Positions 19,346-30,819 of a stretch of DNA of 64,000 nucleotides are shown here, in pieces. Origin of the DNA: Breviolum minutum Mf 1.05b.01. Taxonomy: Eukaryota > Sar > Dinophyceae > Suessiales > Symbiodiniaceae. The position numbers were made by a program, and so were the translations under genes. Each line of letters opens with the position of its first letter. Within the stretch, counting starts at the first letter, position 1. Location of the stretch: the NCBI GenBank assembly GCA_000507305.1, contig DF239726.1:23324-87323 (forward strand), read 5' to 3'. The notes under the pieces were generated by a model, which was given only the letters and a program-made list of their open reading frames with translations, searched no databases and was not told where the DNA came from.

Positions 19346-20657
19346 ACGGTTGATTTCCCTTGATAAGGCCTTATTTCTTGGGGGGTTGGCTTTGGGGGGG
19401 TACCCTTAGATTCCCATGATGATAGATGGGGTACTGGACTCCAGGGAAGCATCACATATACCCCACCAAACCTTTCACGGGAAGTTGGGAAAATCATCGG
19501 TCACTCAGAGGGGTGTCGGCTGGGATGAGAAATGGCCCATGAACTTAACAATTTAAAAGGAGATACATTTTCCAGGGCCCATCATTTATTTGAGTATCCA
19601 TGTTAGTTTTCAGGGGTGTAGATTGGGTAAGGCAGAGTACTTGTAGCTTTTTGTTAGGGGGAAGGAGTACTTGGTGCATGCTCTCTTTTTTGGAAATAAT
19701 TTGTGAATGCGCCGCATTGCTGTATTTTTGACACACCCCCAATTGTAGCACTACACAAGAAGCAGGTGGTTTATGTTAGATATGCATATATCTTCATAAT
19801 ATCATGTAAATATGTATATCATATATATATATATACACCTTGTTTTTGTTGGAGTGTTGGACCTTCTTTTGGAGGGTTAAACGCCTACATTATAGGTGCG
19901 TATGTATTTGTATGCATATGTATATATGTAGATATACATATGTTTTGTAATTGATGACACAACTTGTTTGGGCTAACCAACCGTTTTGGCCGAGTATCTA
20001 ATCTAATTCGTCCACATGGAAAACTTCTATATACTTTTAAGATCACGACTTGCAGTCTGTTTTCTTAGCACTTGGAATCATCCAAGTACCATCATCGAAT
20101 CCTCGTCCGCTTTTAGTCCTACTTTACCCAACTCTTCACAGATTTCATATGCACACCTAGAACCCAAATGGGACCCCTTGTTTTGCTTGAAAAGGGCCTT
20201 GTTTTGGAGGCTTTTTTCCCTTTGAAAATAGAGGTTATTTGGGCTCTAGGCATACAATACATATATAGAGTGCCTTTGCCAAGACAACGACCTTCGCTAC
20301 CTGAACATCACATCATCCAATTCATCCAATCCATCCAATCTCCAACATCCGGCCTCCATCCAATCCCTTCTCGTTCTGGAGAAAAATGAAACAAAAAATT
20401 CATGGGAGTCTATGATTAATAAGGCCTTATTATTAGGGGATTATGAAGGGACAATGATGGTTAATAATAACCCCTTTAGTACTTATTCTAGTTGGTGGTT
20501 GAACCAACCCATCTGAAAAATATGCTCGTCAAATTGGATCATTTCCCCAAAGTAAGGGATGAATAAGGGATGAAAACTTTTAAAAAATCATTGAGTTGCC
20601 ACCACCTAGATATTTCTTGGGGGGTGGGGGGTGGCATTTCTTGGGGGACCCTTACAA

Positions 20658-20792
20658 GATGGGCCCCTGCCAGTTATAAATGGAGTTATAACCCCTATAA
20701 ATGGCCTTATAAATGGTTAACTGTTCTTATAACCCTAGTTATAGGAGTTATAAACCCAGTTATAACTGGTAGGGGGCCCACCTTGTAAATCA
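20658..20792. repeat. TIR element, family E
   Basis: ACAAGATGGGCCCCTGCCAG pairs with CTGGTAGGGGGCCCACCTTGT. The interior is built from TATAAATGGAGTTATAAC repeats. Other copies: 14605-14722, 38240-38350, 43755-43860, 48950-49050, 56739-56877 and 63429-63598. Confidence 0.8.
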
Positions 20793-20907
20793 CCGAGACA
20801 CGTGATCATGTTCAGCCTCAATTCTTGTCGCTTCATAGCTCCATAGGAGTCGATTACACCGCACCTGACTGATTCACCAACCAACGTGACGTTTCTGTCA
20901 ATGTTTG

Positions 20908-21024
20908 GTGCACAAAAAATGCTTGGAAAGCCAAGGAAAGCCCCATTTTGAAGGCAATAGTTGCTGGTTTTAGGGGCCCCAAGTTGCCTTTAAAAAAATA
21001 GGACACAAAAGGCGTTCCAGGTGG
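20908..21024. repeat. TIR element, family M
   Basis: CTTGGAAAGCCAAGGAAAGCCCC at the left and GGCGTTCCAGG at the right, with AAGGCAATAGTTGCTGGTTT in the middle, matching 1757-1858. Confidence 0.6.
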
Positions 21025-22134
21025 AGGCAATTTTAGCACCTCCCAGTCCAAAAAAAGGTAATTTGAAGTTGGGAACTGTGAAAAGTATCAATCAATATCC
21101 CCGATTGATTATGGAGGATCATGGAGGATCCATTCGTCGACTACATCCAATACACATCAACTGAAACGAAGAAAAAATCCTCGCAGCTGCAACGAATGAC
21201 AAGGATTTTCAAGAATGATAATATTCATGACTCACAACTCATAGCTCATAATCTTTCATTGCTATACTTTTCGGGCCTATAATCCTTGGGGGTCCAATTT
21301 TATACCATCCCAAAAAAAAAGCATGAACTAATGGACAATTGGTAGCTTGGGTTGTTTGTGGTTTGGATTCCGATCACGTTATGAAAGGAATTGGGATTCT
21401 TAGGGGTACCCGATTCGAATCCAAAACCACCAACTAATCATTAGCTAATAATGTGAGTAATTATCCAACAACCCCCTCCCCAAAAAAAAAAACACAACAA
21501 CCCTTCCATTGAAAGAACCTCAATGGTTGGAAATGTTTGAGCTTCTTTCGAAACACTTCTTTAGAAAAAAATGGTCAGTTTTGACCTCAAGTGTCCTTCT
21601 TTTTTGCATGTAAATATCAAACCCCCCTTTTAAAAGGGACCATTTTAAAAGGACACACGTCTTTCACGAAAAAAACACCAATCTCTCCAATCTCCCCCAC
21701 CTGCATCACCTCTTCTCGTGAGGCTTGACGACAAAAATCCCGAAGCTGGCGAAAGTAATCGTAGAAGGGATGTTTCCAGGTGACCTGACCGGGATATATC
21801 ACTAACGGTTGGGAATATAAGACCGGGATATATCACTAAAGGTTGGTCTATCACTCTCCAGTGTGTTTATAGGAGAAGTGTGTATATTCCAAAAATGGAA
21901 CACCTGCAATTTCCAAACAAAATATTCCTTTAATGGTCTTTTTGACTTACAGGAGAAAACTACATTCCTTTTGAAACGGTCCCTTTAAAAAGGGCACATT
22001 CATGAATTTTCGGGATGCTATATTCATGGAGAAACGTTAAAAATAAATTTTGACATTCCATAAAATCTTGATTGGTTAAGAACGGGATCCTTTTTTCATG
22101 GCTTATGAAATAATCTGGGAATAAAACTGGGCCT

Positions 22135-22231
22135 GGTGATTCAAAGTGACCTTTTTGGGGATGGTTAAGTGACCCTTTTAAGGGGTTAAGTGACCTCCAA
22201 TTAGGGGATGAAAAGGTCACTTTGAATCACC
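22135..22231 (-). repeat. TIR element, family A
   Basis: GGTGATTCAAAGTGACC and GGTCACTTTGAATCACC ends. Flanks CCT and TGG give CAG|GT...CAG|G if read on the minus strand. Confidence 0.8.
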
Positions 22232-23393
22232 TGGGGTGGGATTTTTCTTCGCTTCTATAACCCAACCGACCGTTGTTTTGATCACTGCTCAAATGGAAAT
22301 TGGGCGATGGAGGGCCCCTAGCTGCTTAACCCCCCGTGTTGGAGGCCTTTAAAAGGGAATTGGGACCCAATAAATACCCACTATATAAGGTGCATATGGG
22401 GTTGATTAAGTTAATTATGAAGGGTACCCTGCAAGTCCAAGGTCGGCAGAAGATCCACAGTACGGTATGTTTGTTTGATTTCTTTGCTACAGGTAGGTAA
22501 ATACACCCTATATATACACCCTGTAATTCCAAGTCTGCCATTAATTTAATGGCCTTGAACCGGAAAAAAAAACACTATAAATATTTAGTAGGGATTTACT
22601 TCATCAACCCTTCCAGGAGACTATCAACCAGAGTTTTCTCATCTGCTTCCATTTCTTCCTATAAGAAACCAGGAAAACTAAAAAGTTGGAGCTCTCTTTC
22701 CACAGTCCCAGGGTCAACTCCGTAGGATTTGAAAACAACCCACCCATTTGCACGGCCTGGCCAGTGTCTGAGCGCAAGTAACACACGATGCTGCCAATGC
22801 CCTGCCATTTTTTTCGGCGAAGCGCGAGCTACCGAACCACCTTTATACCGCCCCCAAAAGGAAATAGCCCTCATCTTCCAATCATTGGTTGATTTTGAGG
22901 TGGCGGTAAGCTCCTGTTACTGTCAGATATTTTGAAAGAGAGTCCATCAATTGTTGATGTATACCACCTGGAGAGTAGATGGTGCAATTCCCATATATTG
23001 ATTTATCATGGCCCCTTCCTACTCGGCCACCTTTTTGGGAGTGGCGATCGCCATCTACTTTCACTACAACTGGTACCTTAAAGATTTTTGAGTGGAAAAA
23101 ACTTCCAATGGGAACCATGACGTTTTTCGGAAGGGAAAAAATGCTCTCCAAAGAAATTGCGGCTATTGGGAATTGGTGTTGTTTACCGATCCATGAATGC
23201 TCCGTTGATTTTCAACGGTAAATGAGCAGGTCTAAAAAAAAAACAGTTGCATGGATCCTAAGAAAATAGACCCCAACTCCTTCAAAACCCAAGGCATTTT
23301 CCAACCTTGTTGGACTCTTGCTTTTGGTGGTTACATTTGGGCTCTTTGGGGCTGGCATTGGGCCCCGACAGGAAAAAACAAAACATCAACACT

Positions 23394-23499
23394 GGCAATT
23401 CTGAGGTCACGTGACCCTTTTTGGATTGGTTAAGTGACCCTTTGAAAGGTTATTAGTGACTTCCAAATAGGGTATAAAAAGGTCACAGCTTGAATCACC
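23394..23499 (-). repeat. TIR element, family A
   Basis: GGCAATTC on the left and GAATCACC on the right. On the minus strand it reads CCAG|GTGATTC...TTGCCAG, a GT-AG intron with CCAG at both ends. Confidence 0.75.
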
Positions 23500-23907
23500 T
23501 GGAATTCCCAAATGTGCATTGGTTGGAATTGAATCCCCCCCAAGTGCCTTGTAACACGTCCAGGGTTTCGGCAGCTCAGTCTCCATCATGGCACGCACCA
23601 ACCACAGCATGCTGTCATCATTTGGATTGATGCGCAAATAGTAAGCCCACTCCTGCGGGCTTACAAGACACGTCCTCAAGTGATGGAGGAAAACATACGT
23701 GTTTAACCCTGGATGTCGTTTTTGCCACCATTTTATAAATGGGGCCCCTATGTTGCTCCGGGCAACTAAGGAAAGGCTAGTGTGTTTTTTTCTGCAAAAA
23801 ATTCCAAGTGGATGGAAACCGATCGTCAGTCAAAAGGCGATGGATCCTTTCCCAGTTTGGTTTCATGACTAGCACATTCCGACCCAAACTTTGCCGATGA
23901 TAATCAT

Positions 23908-24012
23908 ATGGGTGTTTCCAAAAATAAGGGTACCCCAAAATGGATGGTTTATAATGGAAAACCCTATTAATATGGATGATTTGGGGGTACCACCATTTTC
24001 GGAAACATCCAT
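23908..24012. repeat. TIR element, family H (type copy)
   Basis: ATGGGTGTTTCCAAAAATA pairs with TTTTCGGAAACATCCAT, and GGGTACCCCAAAATGGATGG with GGATGATTTGGGGGTACC. Confidence 0.85.
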
Positions 24013-24599
24013 ATGTTGTCCCCCGTTTTTTTATTCGTTGTGTTTTAAACGCGTTTTTGGGGGATCTCAACCTTTTGGTGATTGTCTAGGGAGCCTATTT
24101 CTACCCTTCCCTATCTTTTGCGGCCTTCCTCTCCAACCTCCGAACACACACAAGATACGAAAAACGCCCCTAAGTGTCCCACCCCAAGGGGAATCGAATC
24201 ATTACCACCCTCCAAAAAAAAGCAATTTCCTGTTCCGGCCCCATTGATAGGATCACGGCTATTTAGACCACCCAAACAGTTTGGCATCCCCAAAATTCAG
24301 CTGAATCTGGGAAACGTTTGATGATAATTGTGTGGCTACATCAAACCATTCCCCACATAAAAGAGGTCAAAGTGGGCCCAAAAACCAGTTATTAATAAAC
24401 GGGTTGAAATAACGCCATTTATTGTAACGCCATTTATAGGGGCCCCATTTCACTCTATTCATAACTACCTAGAGCCCAAATAACTTATATTTTTGAAGGT
24501 CAACCCTCCAAAAAAAGGCCCTTTTCAAGCAAAACAATGGTCATTGGGGCTCTAGGTATATAGTAGGGACCCATCTTGCTTTGAAAGGATAATACTTAC

Positions 24600-25087
24600 A
24601 CTCCCGAAAACTGCTTTTCAACCGTGAACCCAAAAATTTTCCCCATTTTTGAAAAGGAAAATCATCTGAACCATCCACCTCCATGACTTTGGGTGGCTCA
24701 AAGCCGTTCATTTGTCCGGGGTCTATGACACTCCACCGAAACCAAAAACGCCCCTCAAAACGAGCGGGTGAAACTTCGGGCAGGTGATTCAGCCTTTGTG
24801 ACCCAACTTCGGAGGTCATCCCCAAAAGGGTCACAAACGCAGAATTGCCAGGTAAGGGTTGATCATCATCCAAAATTAGGTGGTGCTTTCCACAAATATG
24901 ATTTGTTCTATTTTCACCCCCTTCGTTTCGGGTGCCCCCCCATATTTTTTTTTTCCGAAAAAAAAAAGTCGTCATTCATCTCCTCGAGGGTTGGCACTGT
25001 CTCACACATCAAAGCTGGAAACTTATCCAACTTCACCAAGGCCTCCAAGGCCGTGCCGTTTCGGGAAGAAAATTTCCGGGGTCCCAT
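24600..25087 (-). CDS. 5' part of an unknown gene, with a homopolymer frameshift
   Basis: On the minus strand an ATG at 25087-25085 in a good context (GCAGCCATGG) opens MGPRKFSSRNGTALEALVKL and continues to VPTLEEMNDD. A T10-A10-G7 homopolymer tract (24943-24970) shifts the frame; after it the reading is NRTNHICGKHHLILDDDQPL. The frame passes open through a 67 bp family A element (24783-24849) and continues as ARFEGRFWFRWSVIDPGQ and KVMEVDGSDDFPFQKWGK. It ends at a consensus donor GGGAGT|GTAAGT (GT at 24599). Strong codon bias throughout. No named family. Confidence 0.7.
24783..24849. repeat. Short family A element inside an open frame
   Basis: GGTGATTC and GAATTGCC ends with GGTCATCC and GGGTCACAAACGCAG arms, only 67 bp. 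It contains no stop in the minus-strand frame of the surrounding gene, so it may be translated rather than spliced. Confidence 0.65.
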
Positions 25088-25092
25088 GGCTG

Positions 25093-25222
25093 CTTAGAGG
25101 TTCAGGATACTTAGTAACTGGTTATATGTAGGTTTATAAGCCTAGTTAGGGGACATATAACCCACTTATAGGGGTTATAACCCTGGTTACTATCCACTTT
25201 CTAAGTATCCTGAACCTCTAAG
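25093..25222. repeat. TIR element, family I (130 bp)
   Basis: CTTAGAGGTTCAGGATACTTAG is a perfect inverted copy of the right end CTAAGTATCCTGAACCTCTAAG. Other copies: 43192-43321 and 61430-61528. Confidence 0.85.
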
Positions 25223-25248
25223 TACTCAGCCATGGGAATCCGGTATAC

Positions 25249-25305
25249 CTTCAAATTGGAGATATAAAGCCTGAGCCTGTCACCGGCTTTAAAAAGGATG
25301 GCCAT
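25249..25305 (-). CDS. Candidate first exon
   Basis: An ATG on the minus strand (25305-25303) opens exactly 19 codons, MAILFKAGDRLRLYISNLK, followed by a canonical donor GTATAC (GT at 25248-25247). The family I element lies in the intron just downstream. It could precede the gene at 24600-25087, but the phase does not fit the second ATG without another acceptor, so it may be an alternative start or a separate small gene. Upstream the same frame is open apart from TGA and TAG triplets. Confidence 0.45.
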
Positions 25306-25547
25306 TTTTAGTATCAATTCGTTAAATTTCTGATGTCAGGCTGAGTCAACCTATCGTTGGATGTTTATGGGAACCCACCCGCTTGACATCAGGCCATTTG
25401 AAAAGGGTCCCACAACCCGATCCTGAAAAGAGGCGAAAACGATCACTGTGGTTATTAGCCACTTACAAGTCCTGGGATGATCCTCCAAGTACCCCCAAGG
25501 CCCAATTAAAGGCAATAAGGGATAGCGGTGCTATCCGGGAACCCAAA

Positions 25548-25632
25548 TGACCTCTATTTTTGAAGGTCAACCCTCCAAAACAAGGTCGAAATTCCAATCA
25601 AAACAGGGGGCCCCATTTGGGTTCGAGGTATG
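25548..25632. repeat. TIR element, family F
   Basis: GAACCCAAATGACCTCTATTTT pairs with CCCCATTTGGGTTC, with GGTCAACCCTCCAAAACAAGG in the middle. Copies at 11580-11665, 20160-20250, 24475-24562, 30870-30970 and 39500-39570. Confidence 0.75.
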
Positions 25633-26363
25633 AATTAGGATGAATTAGGTACCTTTTCATCTTTTGATGAAATATGGCGATGCTAACAGCCAAAAAACAC
25701 TGGCCTGGCCCTAAGATGATCCTTCAAGAAGAAGGGGGATCCTCAAGTTTCCCTATTCTTTCCTATGCTTACACTAACCTCCTTAAGGTTCCATAAGAAA
25801 ATCTAAGGTTGCTAGTTACCCCCATCCCCTTAGTCACCAAACATTTCAGGCACAAGTGCGCATATATACCAACCAACTAGACTCCCTTGGAACTAACAGT
25901 TCGCCTCTGAAAATATGCCATCTGAAACAGAAATTCATCTTCCAGCCATTTTGGTTTTCGGGTGCGAAAATGTTAGTTTCACAGGGGGGTACATACCCTG
26001 TGGCAGTGGCAATATTGCGGGAACAGCATGCAAGTATCCTTACTGATTTTTATCTTGTTCATGGTGTTCCAAGAAAGTTCCCCAACATCACCCTCCAACA
26101 TCGCACACCAAACTTATCCCCCTGCGATCGCCAACTATGAAATAAAATCCCGGTTTAGATAGCCTGTTGGTAAAGCTTGTTTTGGGGTGTGTCACCCGCC
26201 GCGGCGTGTTGAGTTTCACAACCTTTGGTGAGACTATTTTTTGACCCAACCAGAAAATCGGCTAAGAATGAGAAAACCACCGAAAAACATCAACACAACG
26301 ACTCGAGGGGCATGGAGTTGAAGTTTCTGAAAAAAAAATGGAACCCAAGGTGTTGTATATCTC

Positions 26364-26561
26364 ATGGCAGGAAGAATCGGCCAAATCACCCGAAAAAGAA
26401 ACGAATCAAAAGCAACTATGGAATCAATGATGCCAGTTTCCACAATGAACCCTGTGGAAGAGATATTCTCAAGAAAATTGCTATCACATTTTGCGGGACG
26501 GAAAGCCTTCACTTTCCACTGGCGAATGGTACACCCAAAAATCTATAATAACATTATATAA
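26364..26561 (+). CDS. Possible basic protein fragment
   Basis: The plus strand from ATG 26364 reads MAGRIGQITRKRNESKATME, then MNPVEEIFSRKLLSHFAGRK. About 69% of codons begin with a purine. A second plus frame (Asn/Lys-rich) and one minus frame (hydrophobic) are also open over the same bases, so confidence is limited. No family recognised. Confidence 0.42.
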   Translation: MAGRIGQITRKRNESKATMESMMPVSTMNPVEEIFSRKLLSHFAGRKAFTFHWRMVHPKIYNNII

Positions 26562-27470
26562 CATTTGTTTCCAAAAAAAACAAATCTGTCCGACCATCTC
26601 CAGATTTTTTGACAAAAAAACTCCTTCCCGTCTCACCAACCAACTCGTCCGCTTAAGGCCTGCTGCGTCAATGGATCATCAATGCCAAAGAGAACAAAAG
26701 GATCCGCGTCAAGATATTCTAAGGTTTCCTGGCCCCGCCAAAAGAAACGAGGTGAGTTGCGTTGGTTGGTAGATTCATAAGACTTTAAGCTTCTTGGGGG
26801 CTTATTAAGGGACAATGATGGTTAAGAAGTCCATTTTTCAACTCTAAGATGCATAAATTTTCGATTTAGTTGTAGGGATGGTTAAATTGGGATCATTCAA
26901 TTCCATTGGCCGCTGGCAATTCTGCGTGCTTTCTCCTTTTTGGGATGGTGAGTGAAAACATGATCCTTTTCAGAAGGTTGTTGATGACCTACAACTGGTG
27001 AAATATAGTAGGGTTACGAACTGAATCACCTGGTTGGAAGGAATTGCGTTTTTGTTTACCCTCTAGGATCAACTAACATAGCTGGAAATAGACTATTTAG
27101 CAAAATGTCCAATAGGAAATAGAAATCTTCATTGAGAGGATGTTAGTTTACCAGAATTCATTAAAAAAAAACAGCGAAACTGCGTATATTCATAGAGGGG
27201 TGAAGGGTCCCTGTAGTGTTCCGTGAATCCCTCCTCTGAGAATAAAGCTTTGAGACACAACCAATACCAAAACAAGGTGCTTCCTTTGAGTAGGTTGCTT
27301 TGCTCAAAAGTACTTCATCTTGGATTTGCAACTGTAAGATGCTTGGAAAAAAGTAGAAACATACTCCCAACTGGTTCTTTTTCATGGTGATTTACTATGA
27401 TAGAATCCGTAGTAAGGGCAACACCGAATAAAGAAATCTAAGGCATAAATGTCGTGACAAAAACCCTTAA
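26562..27470. other. No confident gene
   Basis: A family A element lies at about 26925-27030 (GGCAATTCTGCG / GAATCACCTGG) and a K-like unit at 27055-27150. The rest is AT-rich with short open stretches on both strands. Confidence 0.45.
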
Positions 27471-27475
27471 TAAGT

Positions 27476-27679
27476 TTAAAGCATACCGAGGGACAAAACC
27501 CGTACCACGGCAATTTCAGCAAACTTGTTTTGTGCTTTACTAACAGATTTGCACGTTTCACCCGAAAAAACATTCTTGAAAAAGAATACCAGAACTAAAG
27601 TCAGAGTACTAATAAGTACTATAGTTCTTTGGTTTTTTGGGTTTTCAAGGGGCTTTTGTTGGGATTTGAACTTTGCCAT
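27476..27679 (-). CDS. Small single-pass membrane protein or N-terminal exon
   Basis: The minus-strand ATG at 27679 opens MAKFKSQQKPLENPKNQRT, then a hydrophobic helix TIVLISTLTLVLVFFFK and a Lys/Ser-rich tail GETCKSVSKAQNKFAEIAVV, ending at a TAA (67 aa). A basic N-terminus, one transmembrane segment and a polar tail are typical of a signal-anchor protein. Good purine bias. No family recognised. It could also be the first exon of a longer gene. Confidence 0.62.
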   Translation of the reverse strand: MAKFKSQQKPLENPKNQRTIVLISTLTLVLVFFFKNVFSGETCKSVSKAQNKFAEIAVVRVLSLGML

Positions 27680-28202
27680 TTGGAAAAAAATGGGTTACAA
27701 CCCCTAAGTATAAATGGTTAAGTGTGGTATAATTGTGGTCATAATCCTGATTATAGACTCGGTTTAATTTCACCCTACTTTCCTACCTGGTTTTTGGGGC
27801 CCACTGTTTTCTCCACCTTTTCCCCGCCAAGGGTGGCCCTCCACCTCGCTCAGTATGGCACGCTTCTCAAAGTAGGACAGCACCGCAGTCCACAAGTCAT
27901 CTAAGTCCTGGCCGGGAGGCAAAACAGCTCACCAAACCAATCAAGCAATCACCAACTTCCACAAGGGTCATTTAGATTGTACAGGGATTATACAGGGTGT
28001 AACCGCAACGGCCGTTTTCCAGGATCTTAGTGTTCAAGGGAAAAAAAAACTCCATCATTTTCAGACCTCCCTTCCGCTCCGGCCCCATGGAATCTCCTTG
28101 TACCAGCCATCACTCATGCTATCCAATGGTGGAATCACCTCTCCAAAAACATCCGTCGGTCTGTGAAGATGAGATCTGAGGATCTGAAGTTGAGATGTAA
28201 GC

Positions 28203-28320
28203 TTGATGGTTCAGAAATCCCAAGGCCAACCACCTGGGATGTTTCAAAAAAAACTATAAATAATGGGATAAACTACCAACCTCAACTGGTGAGTTTACCA
28301 GATTTCTGAACCATCAACAG
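28203..28320. repeat. TIR element, family C
   Basis: TTGATGGTTCAGAAATCC and CAGATTTCTGAACCATCAACAG are inverted ends, with GGATAAACTACCAACCTC in the core. Confidence 0.8.
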
Positions 28321-29180
28321 TATCACGTGATGTCTCTCCTATGCCAGGTACTTGGGGGATCATCCCATGACGATCGGATACGTGGATAATATCCATGGTT
28401 AGATTTTTCTCCCCTTTCAGGATCGGGGTCAGTCTACTTATAAGCTTATAAAAATGGCAAAAGGTTTCCCCCCTTAAACAAACTAACCACGTATCTATCC
28501 TAAGTGGGGGGGCCCATCCTCCAAGTAAATCCTACATTCATCACGTCAGTTGGACGACTTACATCTGTGAACCAACAGCCCAATTATTGGGAAGCTGCTC
28601 TAAATACGCTTGGGTGTATATATAATCTAGAGTTTTCCGACATTTCCCAATTGGGTTTGAAACAAGATTTAGGAAAATGTTGGGGTGAGTGGATCTTTTT
28701 TTGATATAGATATTAGATATATAGTAATTGGTAAAAAAAACCTTTCACATCCCAGGTACAAAGTGGGATGATCATCTCCCAGAACAAAAGCAACCAATGA
28801 GGGACATGTGAGGTCTCGTGCCACGATGTCTCGAGGTCTCCCCCCACCGCATGTGTGAAGTTGGCTGAAAAAAAGGCCCAACTTGTTAACAAGTTTGCTT
28901 CCATTTGCGCCAGGGTCAAACGAAGATTCGTGATTCGCCCAACTCATAAACGTTCATAGTGTAGTTAAGGGGCTGAGATAAACCCATAGAGACTCAAATG
29001 CCATCCATTTTCACCCCTTGCAACATGAAAAAATCGCGGTTCATAGCCTACAAATGCTCCATCCACTCGGTCTCCCAACTGACAAGTTTATGATAAATCC
29101 CCACCATAACTGGGGTAGGCATCTCATCCCTATTCCCCTTTATTGACCCCCTAAACTGCCCCTTTTTGTTCATTGCTCAG
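28321..29180. other. Elements; weak coding signal
   Basis: A family D element spans about 28347-28528 (TACTTGGGGGATC / CCATCCTCCAAGTA). A possible exon at 28530-28690 and an antisense open stretch at 28700-28920 are not resolved. Confidence 0.4.
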
Positions 29181-29249
29181 GATTTTTGTGGGATTCCTCA
29201 CCCTTCAAATCCCCTCAAATAACCCCTGGTGCCGCACTTGTTCATAGGA

Positions 29250-29425
29250 GGATTTTTGTGGGATTCCTCACCCTGAAAACCAGGTGTGCCCTCAAAATGC
29301 ACCTCTTTGTCCGCCTTCCAACTAATCTGGAACTGCGGACCCACCGGCATCGCGTCCTCATAGCCGCCGAAACCTCGGATGCCGCAGCCGTGGTCCCAAA
29401 GGCTGAAGGAAATGAGCACTTGTAG
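29250..29425 (-). CDS. Gly-rich globular exon, unknown family
   Basis: The minus strand reads WDHGCGIRGFGGYEDAMPVG and FQISWKADKEVHFEGTPG, with GC-rich third positions and good purine bias. It runs into a 24-base direct repeat (29183-29206 and 29249-29272) that encodes EESHKNP on this strand. The plus strand is also open but Arg-rich and less natural. Upstream exons, if any, lie beyond 29430. Confidence 0.55.
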
Positions 29426-29639
29426 GTAAGGTACAATGGATAAAAAAACACCAACAAATTTTTAGGGGCTTTCAGGGCATAAGGGATTACCAAGGATTTG
29501 CCAAGTTCGTTCTTTCTTCGCGTTTCAAAAAAAAACGGGGAAAAAAGGGACGTAAAAGGTGGTTGGAATGGATGAGTTTTTGGTGAAGTTAATCCGATTT
29601 TGCAGGCAACAAAAACCATGGTTGATATAGTAACACTCA

Positions 29640-30365
29640 TGTTTTTTCACAATATGAAATAGTATTGTACTGAGTGTTACTATATCAACTTGATGGTTAT
29701 TATCATTTTTGTTCATATACTGTTTTCAAAACGTACTCTTTTTTAACTAAACAAGAAAACTCTATATGACCAAGATCGCTTTGTAGGAATTGCTTTTTTG
29801 TGGTTATAGTGATAGCATCTTCCAGTTCCCTATATATTTGGACCCAGGGGTCTAGGTACCTGATATATTGGCAATTCTTCGTGTCCTTTTTGGGTTAATC
29901 AAGTGACCCTTTCAAAGGCCAGGTGAACTCCAAATAGTGGATAAAAGGGTCAATTTGAATCACTTGGATATGATCTCCTTACGGTTCTTACCGTGCACCC
30001 TGTTCACCTTTTAAAAGAAGGTGTTCCGAGACCCGTTCAACATAGGGTATCCATACAGATCATAGCAAAATTGTAAACATGCAAAAGCTCCACACCCTGA
30101 TTTCAGGCGTTGCAAGGAATGTCCCTCCAGTAAAGATCACACAAACATGAGGAAATATTCAAAAAAAACAAAAAAACATAAGAAGTTGAGGAAATTTGCA
30201 AAAAAAAAACATAACTTCTATAATACTGTCCAAAAAAAACTCTGCTGAAAAAAAAACACACACGCCAATCTTTTTCGAAGTGTTGCAAATTTGGCTTTTC
30301 TCGGGGGCCAAGTGACGAGTCTCCAAAAACAAAGGTTGCCCTTCATCCAGGAACCTCAACCAGGC
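29640..30365. other. No confident gene; A-rich DNA
   Basis: A hairpin-forming inverted repeat lies at about 29620-29690 (GATATAGTAACACTCAT / AGTGTTACTATATCAAC). A family A element sits at about 29870-29968. Bases 30130-30260 are poly-A rich. No exon is supported. Confidence 0.45.
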
Positions 30366-30369
30366 AACC

Positions 30370-30445
30370 ATGAAGATACCAAAAACAAAGGCAAACAGAC
30401 AAACAAACGAACGCACAAACAAACAAGCAAGCAACGGCAGCAAGC

Positions 30446-30510
<65 letters not shown>

Positions 30511-30819
30511 ACATCAACAACAACAACAAAACCAACAACATCAAACATCATGAGGGCCAAAAGGAAAGCATTATTTCATTGTTGTTTTTCCGAAGGACCA
30601 CCTAGAGAAACACCACTTGAAAGAAAGCCACAAAAGATTCGTGTTGTAGCACTTCTCCGCGCAACCAAGCTGCATGCAAGAGTAGAAGCCGACAGGAATG
30701 TTTCCCCGGGACACTTTCAGATCTGCCCGTTGATGAAGATAACTAAACAATTTGGCCTGCGCAGGAAGATGCAGACTCCAAAAGCATCCATCATACTGGA
30801 GCAGGTTTATAGTTTATAA
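30370..30819 (+). CDS. Poly-Gln protein with basic C-terminal region
   Basis: The plus strand from ATG 30370 gives a basic, Asn/Gln/Thr-rich start (KANRQTNERTNKQ), a run of about 22 Gln encoded only by CAA (30447-30512), then an ordinary sequence: RAKRKALFHCCFSEG, KPQKIRVVALLRATKLHARV and MKITKQFGLRRKMQTPK, ending at a TAA (149 aa). The part after the repeat has strong purine bias and is convincing. No domain named. The poly-Gln run could be an unstable triplet tract. The start may be internal to a longer gene. Confidence 0.62.
30447..30530 (+). repeat. CAA trinucleotide repeat
   Basis: About 22 near-perfect CAA units, with a further ACAACAACAA tail to about 30530, inside an open frame where they encode poly-Gln. 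Confidence 0.95.

Larger units (their letters stand above)
19400..24590. other. Mostly elements and AT-rich DNA; no confident exon
   Basis: It includes F (about 20160-20250), J (about 20494-20605), E (20658-20792), M (20908-21024), A (22135-22231, 23394-23499), N (22310-22440), S (about 22575-22640), W (about 22965-23085), H (23908-24012) and F (24475-24562) elements, plus a TA repeat (19819-19836). Open stretches at 22640-22860, 23500-23700 and 24060-24320 may contain exons, but I could not choose strand or frame. Confidence 0.45.
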
